Shown here in pieces: positions 51,671 through 60,175 of a stretch of DNA of 64,000 nucleotides. Source of the DNA: an uncultured Desulfatiglans sp. (GTDB lineage: Bacteria; Desulfobacterota; DSM-4660; Desulfatiglandales; Desulfatiglandaceae); contig LR026961.1 in assembly GCA_900498135.1 (NCBI GenBank), forward strand, positions 3,835,101 through 3,899,100, in the 5' to 3' direction. Position numbers and translations under genes: made by a program. How positions within the stretch are numbered: position 1 is the first letter of the stretch; each line of letters starts with the position of its first letter. The notes beneath the pieces were generated by a model. It searched no databases and had not been told where the DNA came from. It saw nothing but the letters and a program-made list of their open reading frames with translations.

Positions 51671-52882
51671 TCAACGCTTATCCCATCTGGGGAACGGATA
51701 GACAGGCTCGGCGGTGGCCACCTCTTTGGGCCAGACGGTTTCGAGTTTACCCTGGCTCCATTGGACCAGGAAGGTAGGAAGCTTGTTTTGCTGGGTCATC
51801 TTGCCGTAGGAGATGAACTTGACCGGGCCGAACACGGTCATCATGTCTGTTTCGGCCAGCGCCGCCCGAACGCCTTCAGGCGTGAAGGTCGCGGCGCGTT
51901 TGAGCGCATCGGCGATCACGTACATGGCGGCATAGGCCTCGGCCCCATGATACTCGGTCGGCGTCCCGTACTTGTCGAGGAACTTCTCGTAATATTGGCG
52001 CGCGCCGGGGTAGGGTACCGAAGGGGTCCACAGGGTGGCTGAAAAGACGAATTCGGAGGCTTCACCGGCATTGGCCTGAAACTCCGGGAGGGTGAATCCC
52101 GCCCCCCCGCCGACGAAGAGCCGTGGATTCAGGTTCAGCTCCTTGGCCTGGCGCATGAGAAGGGCGGCATCCATGACGTAGGATATCATGTAGACCAGGT
52201 CCGGATCCTGCGCCTTGACCTTGACGAGGAGGGGTTTGAAATCCACCGCGCCGGCCTCGTACCCCTCCTTCATCAGAACCTCCAGACCGAAATCCTTGCA
52301 CTGTTCCATGAACTCCTTGGAGCCGGACTGGCCAAAAAGCGTGTTCTCGTGCAGGATCGCCACCGTTTTGACCTGTGCCTTCTCCTTGAGGAAAGAGTGG
52401 AGGGCCTGCGGATATTCGCTTACCGGGGGATTGAGGCGGAAGATGTATTCCCAGCCCTGCTCCGTGATGTTGTCGGCCGAGCCGGTGTTCACGAGAAAGG
52501 GGACCTTCCGCTGCTGCGCGACAGCGACGGAGGCCCAGGTCACCGAACTCGAATAGCCGCCCCCAACCACGAGCACCTGGTCTTTGGAGATGAGCTTTTC
52601 GATGGCGGATCGGCCGACATCGGGCTTTCCCGTGGTGTCCTCGATGATCAACTGGACCGGCCTGCCGTTTATCCCGCCGGCGGCGTTGATCTCCTCGGCC
52701 GCGATCAGGAAGGATTTCTGTTCTATCTCGCCGAATTTGGCGAGCTTGCCGGTCAGGGGTAGAACGACCCCCACCTTGAGCGGATCCGCGGCGGCGGCTT
52801 GCCCGGGATACCCGGCAATCAACCAGGCAGCGAGAACCAGACAACCCATAAACCACGTAGCAGTGCCTTTCATCCCCTTCAT
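51671..52882 (-). CDS. livK: ABC transporter solute-binding protein, LivK/LivJ family
   Basis: 403 residues from the ATG at 52882, which has GGAGGAATTCG immediately upstream. A signal peptide (MKGMKGTATWFMGCLVLAAW, cleavage near QAAAA) is followed by a type I periplasmic-binding fold: PLKVGVVLPLTGKLAKFGE, AAEEINAAGGINGRPVQLII, VPFLVNTGSADNITEQG and YHGAEAYAAMYVIADAL. It is the first gene of livKHMGF. The ligand could be a branched-chain amino acid, amide or aromatic acid; many such proteins in anaerobes bind aromatic acids. Confidence 0.93.
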   Translation of the reverse strand: MKGMKGTATWFMGCLVLAAWLIAGYPGQAAAADPLKVGVVLPLTGKLAKFGEIEQKSFLIAAEEINAAGGINGRPVQLIIEDTTGKPDVGRSAIEKLISKDQVLVVGGGYSSSVTWASVAVAQQRKVPFLVNTGSADNITEQGWEYIFRLNPPVSEYPQALHSFLKEKAQVKTVAILHENTLFGQSGSKEFMEQCKDFGLEVLMKEGYEAGAVDFKPLLVKVKAQDPDLVYMISYVMDAALLMRQAKELNLNPRLFVGGGAGFTLPEFQANAGEASEFVFSATLWTPSVPYPGARQYYEKFLDKYGTPTEYHGAEAYAAMYVIADALKRAATFTPEGVRAALAETDMMTVFGPVKFISYGKMTQQNKLPTFLVQWSQGKLETVWPKEVATAEPVYPFPRWDKR

Positions 52883-52983
52883 CGAATTCCTCCTTCCCCC
52901 AAAACGGGTTTCCTCAATGGACGATTGGAAATGTTTCCTTGCTTGATCAGCACGTTCGCAGATGAGTACAATTTTGCGCCTAT

Positions 52984-53254
52984 TACGGAATGATTTCCCG
53001 ATGCAACCCGGGTTGCAATCCGGGAATGAGGACTTTTCTTCACACGCTGCGCGGGCTCGGTTCCACCCCTGCGTGGCGGGTCCCGGTTTCTTCACACCCT
53101 TCGGGGGCTCATTCCCACCGCGCGGGGCGGGTCGCGGACCTGCCGATACCAAGAAAATCAGACACTTGCGCGCATGCGAACTGCAGGCCACGGTTCAGGC
53201 AAACGTGCGGATCGACTCCCGTATCGGCAGAAAGGAGCCTTTCCGGATGGAAAC
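52984..53254 (+). repeat. Dispersed palindromic repeat, copy C (most diverged)
   Basis: Carries the left end (GGTTGCAATCCGGGAATGAG), an extended middle block with two CACGCTGC/CACCC modules, a diverged core (GCATGCGAACTGCAGGCCAC, GCAAACGTGCGGATCGACTC) and the right end CCTTTCCGGATGGAAAC. It lies in the 614-nt spacer (52883-53496) between livK and the ParB-like gene. The rest of that spacer shows no gene. Confidence 0.7.
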
Positions 53255-53496
53255 TCTTGATGACAAAGGTCCGGCAACTGGTTATACATTTCAGACTGAA
53301 CACAGGCTATCGGCGAAAAAGGCGTTTTCGGTGCGCAAGCACATGCGCTCCGTTCAAACAGAAGTACAGTCCGGGTGGTCGGTGCGGGGGGCGGATCGCC
53401 GCGAAGGCTTCTTTCCGAGCAATCTGCATACGCACCGGATAATACGCTTGCTTTCTGAGAAACGCAAACCATTTGATCTTAAAAAAGAGGGAAGGG

Positions 53497-54513
53497 ATGC
53501 AAGGAAGGCATCTGGAGAAAGTATCTGACCAAAAAAAGATGCACTATGACATCCGTGAGGAACCGCTCAGCCGCTTCGACCCTGAGCCGGGCCCCTTCAC
53601 CATGAGCTACGGTTTTTCGACCGACACGCTCGCCCGCTCGATCCAAGCCGTTGGCATGATCCAGCCGCCGCTCGTCCTGGAATCGTCATCCGGGCCGTGG
53701 CCGATCGTTTGCGGGTTCAGGCGGATCATGGCCGCGCGCCGCCTGGGTCTTTCCTCGATCCTTTGCCGAGTTGCGCAGCCCGAGAAACGGACCACGATCG
53801 ATTGGGTGTCGATCAGCCTTTACGACAACCTTGGCACACGGGGCTTCAACCCGGTGGAGGCGGGGATGGCCCTCGCGCGCCTCGCCTTGCATCGGCCGAT
53901 CGAGGACCTGCGCCGGACCTATGCGCCTCTTTTGGGGCTCCCCCCCCGCACGGACACGGTTCAATCCTATATCGCGATGGCCTCGGCGCTGGAACCGCCC
54001 TTGAAGGATTCGCTCGCGAGCGGCGTCCTCTCCGTTCATGCTGCTCGAGTCCTGCTCGACCGCAGTGCTGAGGAGCGTTCGGCGATCCACGACCTCATCA
54101 CGATACTAAACCTTAGCTTCAACAATCAAATACAATTAATTGATCTTATAAATGATATAATGCGAATAGAGTCTATTGAGATCGGGGATCTTCTTGGAGT
54201 GAAGGCCCTTGGAGGGATCCTCAAGGACACTTCCTTCAATGGGCCGCAGCGTGGAAAGGCTGCGCTTGCCTATCTCAAGGAGAGGCGCAGTCCGAGGTTT
54301 GCAGCCGCTGCCCATGCCTTCCATCGGAAGATCGCCAGGCTGTCCCTCCCGAAAGGGGCGCGTCTTCAAGCCCCGCCGTTTTTCGAGGAGGAGGTTCTGC
54401 GCCTCGAACTCGTGTTTAAAAACGGGCGCGAACTGCTCAAAATGCTCCGGGATATCCAGGGAATCGAGCGGCTGGAGGAACTTCGGCTCCCCTCCTGGAA
54501 GGAGATGTTATGA
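53497..54513 (+). CDS. ParB-like nuclease-domain protein coupled to an SPL-like gene
   Basis: About 338 residues; GGGAAGGG precedes the ATG at 53497, and an ATG at 53539 is an alternative. The N-terminal part has the ParB/sulfiredoxin-type fold (LARSIQAVGMIQPPLVLE, PIVCGFRRIMAARRLG), but the rest is not a chromosome-partitioning ParB. The middle encodes a segment (about residues 205-235, nt 54100-54190) built of AT-rich codons within an otherwise GC-rich gene. It overlaps the next radical SAM gene by 4 nt. The pairing implies a joint function, possibly DNA recognition or repair; this is inference. Confidence 0.75.
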   Translation: MQGRHLEKVSDQKKMHYDIREEPLSRFDPEPGPFTMSYGFSTDTLARSIQAVGMIQPPLVLESSSGPWPIVCGFRRIMAARRLGLSSILCRVAQPEKRTTIDWVSISLYDNLGTRGFNPVEAGMALARLALHRPIEDLRRTYAPLLGLPPRTDTVQSYIAMASALEPPLKDSLASGVLSVHAARVLLDRSAEERSAIHDLITILNLSFNNQIQLIDLINDIMRIESIEIGDLLGVKALGGILKDTSFNGPQRGKAALAYLKERRSPRFAAAAHAFHRKIARLSLPKGARLQAPPFFEEEVLRLELVFKNGRELLKMLRDIQGIERLEELRLPSWKEML

Positions 54514-55595
54514 GCCTGTACCCCATCCGCAAGACGATCGTCGAACCTGAATCCGCAGCAGATCCGCTTGCGGCAGGGGTCGTGGAGAGGCTCGCCGCAC
54601 TGACCGGCGGGCACCCTGCAACGGGTGCAATCGACGATCTGGGGAAGGACGTGCTCCATATCCTCAGGAACAAGGGGGTTTTCCTGAGACCCTGCCCCGG
54701 CACCAGCCATTACATCTGCTGCGGCTACCGGATCCTCCATGTCGGGACGAACTGCCCGCTCGACTGCAGCTACTGCATCCTTCAGGCCTACTTCAATGAG
54801 CCCAACCTGCGCATCTTCAGCAACCTGGAGGAGAATCTCGCGGAGGTGCTGGCGGAAATCGACGCCCATCCCGACGAGATCTTCAGGGTCGGCACAGGCG
54901 AGTTCACCGACAGCCTGGCCCTCGACCCGCTGACCGGCTGGTCTCGGACCCTGCCGCCCCTTTTTGGCTGCCGCCCGAATGCCATCCTCGAGTTGAAGAC
55001 CAAGACAGACCACATCGAGGGTCTTTTGGAGTCCGATGTCCGGAAACGGATCATCGTCTCGTGGTCGCTCAATGCTCCGTATATCGCGGCGCGCGAAGAG
55101 AAGCGCGCCGCCTCTTTGAAACGCCGCCTCGATGCGGCGCGCCGGTGTCAGCAGGCAGGGTTCACCCTCGGCTTCCACTTCGATCCGATGGTCGAGCACC
55201 CCGGCTGGGAGGAGGGCTACGCACAGACCGTCGAGCTCATGGACCGTTATATCGACCCGAAGGGGATCATCTGGATCAGCCTCGGAAGTATGCGCTGCAT
55301 GCCGCAGCTCAAGCCGATCATCCTCCGGCGGCACCCCGGGACCTGTGTCCTGGACGGTGAGTTCGTGTCCGGGCTCGACGGCAAGATGCGGCTTTTCAGG
55401 CCGATCCGGGTAGGACTGTACGCCCGGATGGCAGAGCTCCTGGGCAGTTGGCATCCGGACCTGGGCCTGTATCTCTGCATGGAATCGGATACGGTCTGGC
55501 GCGAGTCTTTCGGTTGGTCCCCCGGTGATTCGGAGGGCCTGAAGGCCTTTCTGGACAGCCGGGTGAAGCGCTTTTTTGGTTGGTCTAGAAACTGA
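54510..55595 (+). CDS. Spore photoproduct lyase-like radical SAM protein
   Basis: 361 residues. The radical SAM motif CPLDCSYC lies near residue 78, preceded by FLRPCPGTSHYICCGYRILH, a pattern typical of the SPL family. RVGTGEFTDSLALD and KTKTDHIEGLLE follow. True spore photoproduct lyase repairs UV-induced spore DNA lesions, but this organism is probably not a spore former, so the substrate is open. The start overlaps the ParB-like gene by ATGA, so the two proteins are made together. Confidence 0.87.
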   Translation: MSLYPIRKTIVEPESAADPLAAGVVERLAALTGGHPATGAIDDLGKDVLHILRNKGVFLRPCPGTSHYICCGYRILHVGTNCPLDCSYCILQAYFNEPNLRIFSNLEENLAEVLAEIDAHPDEIFRVGTGEFTDSLALDPLTGWSRTLPPLFGCRPNAILELKTKTDHIEGLLESDVRKRIIVSWSLNAPYIAAREEKRAASLKRRLDAARRCQQAGFTLGFHFDPMVEHPGWEEGYAQTVELMDRYIDPKGIIWISLGSMRCMPQLKPIILRRHPGTCVLDGEFVSGLDGKMRLFRPIRVGLYARMAELLGSWHPDLGLYLCMESDTVWRESFGWSPGDSEGLKAFLDSRVKRFFGWSRN

Positions 55596-55643
55596 ATTTG
55601 TGTTATGAATCAACCTTTAATGCCAAGGGGAGGGAGGCCTATT

Positions 55644-55874
55644 ATGGAGACGCTCAAGGAGAAGGTTCAAAAGGCCCTGGAGAAGGTTCGCCCGTCGCTT
55701 CAGGCCGACGGCGGAGATGTCCAACTGGTGGATGTCACTGAGGACGGAGTCGTGAAGGTGAAGTTGATGGGCGCCTGCGGCGGGTGCCCCATGTCCCAGA
55801 TGACGCTCAAGATGGGGATTGAAAAGATCCTCAGGCACAACGTGCCCGAGGTGAAGCGGGTCGAGCAGGCCTGA
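55644..55874 (+). CDS. NifU-like (Nfu) Fe-S scaffold protein
   Basis: 76 residues from the ATG at 55644, preceded by GGAGGGAGG. This is the Nfu C-terminal domain alone: VRPSLQADGGDVQLVDV and the cluster-binding CGGCPMSQMTLKMGIEKIL with its CxxC. It carries and transfers [4Fe-4S] clusters, which fits the many Fe-S enzymes in this genome, including the radical SAM gene just upstream. Confidence 0.94.
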   Translation: METLKEKVQKALEKVRPSLQADGGDVQLVDVTEDGVVKVKLMGACGGCPMSQMTLKMGIEKILRHNVPEVKRVEQA

Positions 55875-55982
55875 GAACGAGGCTGATGCCTTCATAGTGC
55901 CGCGGAGCTGCCCGCGAGCGGAAGGTCCGCACGGCGTTTTCAGGAGGGGAAGACGGCTTTCCGCCCCCTTCAAATGAAGTAG

Positions 55983-56205
55983 TCTCCATCCGGGATTTTC
56001 CGGTAGAACTCAGTTTCCAATCCGGAAATGAGGATTTTTCTTTACACGCTGCGCGTGCTCAGTCCCACCCCTGCGGGGCGGGTGCCGGTTTGGCCAATAT
56101 CAAGGAAATCAAGCGTTTGCGCAGAGGCGACCTGCAGGTCGCCGCACAAGCAAACGTGCAGATTGACGCCGAGATTGGCCAAAAAGACCATTTCCGGATG
56201 GAAAC
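55983..56205 (+). repeat. Dispersed palindromic repeat, copy D
   Basis: Full-length copy with the left end (GTTTCCAATCCGGAAATGAG), the middle block with hairpin CCACCCCTGCGGGGCGGGTG, the core with GGCGACCTGCAGGTCGCC, and the right end ACCATTTCCGGATGGAAAC. It sits in the 487-nt spacer before the 3-hydroxybutyryl-CoA dehydrogenase gene. A second small hairpin, GGCCGG/CCGGCC, lies at 56262-56278. Confidence 0.8.
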
Positions 56206-56361
56206 GAAGCAGGATGGACTACGGTCATCAGGCGGGGATGGAGGCGACGGAGAAAGAGCACGGCCGGGGGTTCCGGCCGGGAAACGTGAATGCAGGGGGC
56301 GGAGCGCCGCCTTCATGCATGTAAAACCCATTCGAAGTCAAGAAGGAGGATGACAAGGACT

Positions 56362-57225
56362 ATGGAGATCAAAAAAATCGGCGTGATTGGAGCCGGAACG
56401 ATGGGCAACGGCATTGCACAGACCGCGGCATTGATCGGCTGCGATGTGGTTCTGCGCGATGTCCAGGATTCTTTTGTCGAGCGCGGCATGAAAAATATCG
56501 AGAAGTTCCTGAGCAAAAGCGTCGACAAGGGCAAGATGCAGGCCGCTGAAAAGGACGCCGTGCTGGGCCGCATCAAGGGCACCACCGATATGAAGCAGCT
56601 CAAGGACGTGGACTTCGTCGTCGAGGCGGTGATCGAGGACCTGGACCTCAAGAAGAGCGTTTTCAAGGAACTGGACGAACTGTGCCGGCCGGAGACGATC
56701 CTGGCCTCGAATACCTCCTCGATGTCCCTCACTGAGATCGCCGCGGCGACCAAGCGGCCTGACAGGGTCTGCGGCATGCACTTCTTCAACCCCGTTCCGC
56801 TGATGAAACTCGTGGAAGTCATCCGCGGTTTTGCGACCAGCGACGAGACCGTGGCCGTTACCACCGCCCTCGCCAAGAAGATGGGTAAGATCACGGTCGA
56901 GGTCAAGAAGGATTCCCCCGGCTTCATCGTCAACAGGATCATGATTCCTCACATGCTGGAAGCGATCAAGATCGTCGAAGAGGGGATCGCCAGCATCCCC
57001 GACGTAGATATCGCCGTGAAAAACGGATTGAACTACCCCATGGGTCCGTTCGAACTGATGGACCTGACCGGGATCGACATCGCTTACTTCGTGACGGAGT
57101 ATTTCTACAAGGAACTGAACAAGGAATCGAAATGGGTCTCGCCGAACCTGCTCAAGACCATGATCAGGGCCGGCAAGCTTGGAAGAAAGACCGGCGCGGG
57201 CTGGTACGACTACAGCCAGAAGTAA
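56362..57225 (+). CDS. hbd: 3-hydroxybutyryl-CoA dehydrogenase
   Basis: 287 residues. AAGGAGG ends at 56349, directly against an ATG at 56350, so the in-frame ATG at 56362 with normal spacing is the likelier start. The N-terminal NAD-binding motif is IGVIGAGTMGNGIAQTAAL; the catalytic His lies in GMHFFNPVPLMKLVEVI; the C-terminal domain has NYPMGPFELMDLTGID and GRKTGAGWYDY. It oxidises 3-hydroxybutyryl-CoA to acetoacetyl-CoA, or the reverse, in beta-oxidation or butyrate metabolism. No other beta-oxidation genes are adjacent. A terminator follows. Confidence 0.95.
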   Translation: MEIKKIGVIGAGTMGNGIAQTAALIGCDVVLRDVQDSFVERGMKNIEKFLSKSVDKGKMQAAEKDAVLGRIKGTTDMKQLKDVDFVVEAVIEDLDLKKSVFKELDELCRPETILASNTSSMSLTEIAAATKRPDRVCGMHFFNPVPLMKLVEVIRGFATSDETVAVTTALAKKMGKITVEVKKDSPGFIVNRIMIPHMLEAIKIVEEGIASIPDVDIAVKNGLNYPMGPFELMDLTGIDIAYFVTEYFYKELNKESKWVSPNLLKTMIRAGKLGRKTGAGWYDYSQK

Positions 57226-57245
57226 CCGCCGGGCGCCGGGACAAT

Positions 57246-57272
57246 GGAGCGCCGGGTTGGACCCGGTGCTCC
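57246..57272 (+). other. Strong hairpin after hbd
   Basis: GGAGCGCCGGGT/ACCCGGTGCTCC, a 12-bp stem with one G-U pair and a 3-nt loop, 20 nt past the hbd stop. No U-tract follows. It may protect the mRNA 3' end; the intrinsic terminator lies further on. Confidence 0.45.
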
Positions 57273-57362
57273 ACACCATGCCGGCAAACGAATCAGGGTG
57301 GATCACGGCCTCGGTCAAACCTGGGCGGCGATACACCCTGAAAAGCTCCAGACAGAATAGGA

Positions 57363-57397
57363 AGGCAGGCGGGATTTCTTCCCGGCCTGCCTTTTTT
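57363..57397 (+). terminator. Intrinsic terminator
   Basis: AGGCAGGCGGGA/TCCCGGCCTGCCT with one bulged base, a TTTCT loop and a following TTTTTT tract. It ends the hbd transcript and faces the small ribosome-associated gene on the other strand. Confidence 0.8.
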
Positions 57398-57431
57398 CGT
57401 ATGTGCGATCACCTTCCACGAAGGGAAGGGA

Positions 57432-57521
57432 TTACTTGTTTTTATGCCGCATCTTTTTCTTGAGCTTACGGTATTTGTGTTTTCTGATCTTCTTCCGCCG
57501 TTTTTTGACCACACTGCCCAT
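57432..57521 (-). CDS. AURKAIP1/COX24-domain small basic protein (bS22-like)
   Basis: 29 residues: MGSVVKKRRKKIRKHKYRKL, then KKKMRHKNK. GGGAGG stands 10 nt upstream of the ATG (57521). The GSVVKKRRKK-KHKYRKL pattern is that of the AURKAIP1/COX24 family, whose mycobacterial and mitochondrial relatives (bS22, mS38) bind the small ribosomal subunit. It should be a ribosomal accessory protein. It is below usual gene-calling size limits. Confidence 0.85.
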   Translation of the reverse strand: MGSVVKKRRKKIRKHKYRKLKKKMRHKNK

Positions 57522-57684
57522 TCACGTAACCTCCCAGAAATTAGATCGTTGTTTGTACAATCTGCCGGCCCGAATGTCAAGAGGATAAAAGAAGGAAACG
57601 GAGCCGTTCCGGATCGAGTCGACCTATAGATACAAGTTTACATAATATACATTATCGGACACAACATCTCTTGCAAGCCCGTAC

Positions 57685-58623
57685 TCACGGGTGACTCCGT
57701 TCCATCTCAGGGCGCAACGTAATCCCTTTCGCCTGGTAAAGACGCCTCTCCGCCAAAGCAATGAGGGCTTCCGCATTCATCCCCTCGGCCAGTTCGGCAA
57801 ATCCCAAAGCTGCACTCACGCCGCACCGCTCCTTTATGCTCTCGGCGATGCGGTGCCCGACCCGCAAGGCAACCTGGGAATCTGCATCGACCATGATGAC
57901 AGCGAATTCATCCCCGCCGTAGCGGTAAGCCGAGTCGACGTCCTGGCGGATGCAGCCTTGCAGGGTAGCCCCTACCTTTTCGAGCAAACGATCCCCCGCC
58001 GCGTGCCCGTGTTTGTCGTTGAACTGTTTGAATGCCTCGAGATCGAGAAGAATGAGGGAAAGCGGCCATTGCTGTCTGGAGGCGCGTACGATCTCCTGAT
58101 CGAGAACCGCAAAGAACTGCCTCCTGTTGAAAAGCCCTGTCAGAACATCCGTGATCGAGAGCTTCAACAGTTCGAGCGCGCGGTCCCGCTCGAGGATAGC
58201 CCTCATGATCTTTGCCTTGAGCTCCGCCAGTTCGAAGGGTTTGCGAAGGAAATCTGTAGCACCCGCATGTATCGCATCGATAAAGGCATATTCTTCGTAA
58301 CCCGTAATGGCAAAGCACAAAATTTGGGGTTGAAGCTTGCGCGCCTCGCGGATCAATTCCAGACCATCGACATGTGGCATACGAAGATCGCAGATAAGAA
58401 AGGTGTGCAATCCCTCTTCGATCACTTTCAGCGCTTCAACCGGTTTCGAGCACCTATCCACCCTGTACCCCCAGCGGGAAATGGCTTCCTGCAGTACTTG
58501 CAGGAATTGTGGATTGTCATCGATAAGAAGAAAGCGCTCGTTTGCGAGATCAACTTGTTTTTCCATGCTATCCGCCACGCTATCCGTTTTGCCTTCAGCA
58601 CAGAACGATGTATGTCCCAACAT
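57685..58623 (-). CDS. Response regulator with GGDEF (diguanylate cyclase) domain
   Basis: 312 residues. The receiver (about 30-145) has LLIDDNPQ, phospho-acceptor Asp in LICDLRMPHVDG, and FLRKPFEL with the Lys. The GGDEF domain (about 155-305) has DVLTGLFNRRQF and an intact YRYGGDEFAVIM, so c-di-GMP synthesis is expected. The usual RxxD inhibitory site five residues before the GG(D/E)EF motif is not present, so product inhibition may be weak. The start at 58623 or 58566 is uncertain. No kinase gene is adjacent. Confidence 0.92.
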   Translation of the reverse strand: MLGHTSFCAEGKTDSVADSMEKQVDLANERFLLIDDNPQFLQVLQEAISRWGYRVDRCSKPVEALKVIEEGLHTFLICDLRMPHVDGLELIREARKLQPQILCFAITGYEEYAFIDAIHAGATDFLRKPFELAELKAKIMRAILERDRALELLKLSITDVLTGLFNRRQFFAVLDQEIVRASRQQWPLSLILLDLEAFKQFNDKHGHAAGDRLLEKVGATLQGCIRQDVDSAYRYGGDEFAVIMVDADSQVALRVGHRIAESIKERCGVSAALGFAELAEGMNAEALIALAERRLYQAKGITLRPEMERSHP

Positions 58624-58715
58624 GGCCCATCATAGGCTTGATGTTGGGAGTCTGCTTGCCTATTTCCGCCTTTGGAACATAGTTCACGGAGCGGACAGAA
58701 AAAACCGTCCTTTTC

Positions 58716-60035
58716 TCATTCAATGGGTTCACCGCGTAAAGAATGGATAAACGATTCTTTAATCCTAACATGAATAATCTTACCTAAGCATTTTTTATTA
58801 TACTTGAAATTAACAACTCTATTGCAGCCTGAACGTCCGGAAAACTGCCGCCCCCGGCGGCTTTCACCCTCGACGAGGACTTCGACGGTGGATCCTACCA
58901 AAGTCTGGTTCCGTCTCTGGGTAATCGTCTCCTGAATCCGCTGCAGGGTCTCGAGCCTCGCCGCCTTTTCTTCTTCGGAGATCTTCCGGTCCATGCCCGC
59001 CGCAGCCGTGCCCGGTCTGTCGCTGTACTTAAAGGAGTACAGATTGTCGAACTGGATCCGCTCGATCAGATCGAGCGTCTGGGCGAAATCCTTTTCCGTC
59101 TCGCCGGGGAAACCGACCATGACATCGCTGGTCAAGGCGATGGCGGGCTGGGCGCGCCGCAGCTTTTCCACCAGACGCAGGTAATCTTCCCGTGAATAGC
59201 GGCGTCCCATGCGTTTGAGCACACGATCGCTCCCCGCCTGAAACGGCAGGTGAATATGCGGGCAGAGTGCCGGAAGCTCGGCGAAGCAGGCGATCAACTC
59301 GTCCGAGAGGTCCTTCGGGTGGGAGGTGGTGAACCGCAGGCGCAGCAGCCCCTCCCGCTCCGCCACCGCCCGCAGGAGATCGGGGAATCGCCGGATGCTG
59401 CCGTCTTCCCAGCGGTAGGAATTCACATTCTGCCCTAAGAGGGTGAGCTCTTTGACACCCTCGGCCAGCAGGGCGTCGGCCTCGGAGAGGATGTCGGCGG
59501 GGCCGCGCGAGCGCTCCCGCCCCCGCACATACGGGACGATGCAATAGCTGCAGAAGTTGTCGCATCCCTGCGTGACGGCGATGAAGCCGGTCACCCGCCC
59601 CTTGAAAAAGTCGTCCTCCAGCCCGCATTCGAACGGGAAATCAGATGTGCCGAGCGCGAGCAGCGGCTCCGCCGCTCCTTTTTCGATCCGCGCCAGGAGC
59701 TCGGGGAAAGAACCCAGGGCGCGAGGACCCATGACCAGATTCAAGCCCGGGCAACGCTTCAAGAGCTCAGCCCCCTTCTGCTGAGCGAAGCATCCCATCA
59801 TCCCGAGGATCATCTCGGGGCGCCGGCGCTTCAGGGAGGCCATCCGGCCCAACATACTGACGGCCTTGTGCTCCGGCTTTTCACGCACGGAGCAGGTGTT
59901 GATCAGGACCAGTCGAGCGTCCCTCGGGTCGTCGACAGACTCCCATCCGGCCCTGATCAGCATGCGGGCGGCCATATCGGAATCGTAGACGTTCATCTGG
60001 CAGCCCATGGTCTTTATATAAAAGGATCGATACAT
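58716..60035 (-). CDS. miaB: tRNA-2-methylthio-N6-isopentenyladenosine synthase MiaB
   Basis: 439 residues from the ATG at 60035 (MYRSFYIKTMGCQMNVYDSD). The N-terminal auxiliary-cluster domain has its three Cys in MGCQMN, NTCSVRE and GMMGCFAQQ. The radical SAM motif is CDNFCSYC with GRERSR after it, and a C-terminal TRAM domain ends the protein. It adds methylthio groups to A37 of tRNAs reading UNN codons. The start region is unusual: the coding sequence for the first 10 residues lies inside an 82-bp palindromic tandem repeat and has no ribosome-binding site, so expression may be altered, or the assembly may be wrong there. Confidence 0.9.
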   Translation of the reverse strand: MYRSFYIKTMGCQMNVYDSDMAARMLIRAGWESVDDPRDARLVLINTCSVREKPEHKAVSMLGRMASLKRRRPEMILGMMGCFAQQKGAELLKRCPGLNLVMGPRALGSFPELLARIEKGAAEPLLALGTSDFPFECGLEDDFFKGRVTGFIAVTQGCDNFCSYCIVPYVRGRERSRGPADILSEADALLAEGVKELTLLGQNVNSYRWEDGSIRRFPDLLRAVAEREGLLRLRFTTSHPKDLSDELIACFAELPALCPHIHLPFQAGSDRVLKRMGRRYSREDYLRLVEKLRRAQPAIALTSDVMVGFPGETEKDFAQTLDLIERIQFDNLYSFKYSDRPGTAAAGMDRKISEEEKAARLETLQRIQETITQRRNQTLVGSTVEVLVEGESRRGRQFSGRSGCNRVVNFKYNKKCLGKIIHVRIKESFIHSLRGEPIE

Positions 60036-60175
60036 AAAGACCATGGGCTGCCAGATAGTCGGAATCATATTCATTCATCTGGCAGCCCATGGTCTTTATA
60101 TAAAAGGATCGATACATAAAGACCATGGGCTGCCAGATAGTCGGAATCATATTCATTCATCTGGCAGCCCATGGT
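59994..60175. repeat. 82-bp tandem repeat with 23-bp inverted arms over the miaB start
   Basis: Two full units (from 59994 and 60076) and a partial third (from 60158). Each unit contains the perfect 23-bp inverted arms 59995-60017 and 60034-60056 around a 16-nt loop. The arm begins ATCTGGCAGCCCATGG, which is the reverse complement of the MiaB codons for MGCQM. Because 82 is not a multiple of 3, each copy shifts frame. Confidence 0.9.

Noticed and set aside
59881..60156. 91-codon minus-strand ORF starting inside the 82-bp repeats
   Set aside because: It is a frame-shifted reading through the tandem repeats into miaB, not an independent gene.
59994..60175. CRISPR array
   Set aside because: Repeats are directly tandem without unique spacers, only about 2.2 copies, and derive from the miaB coding sequence.
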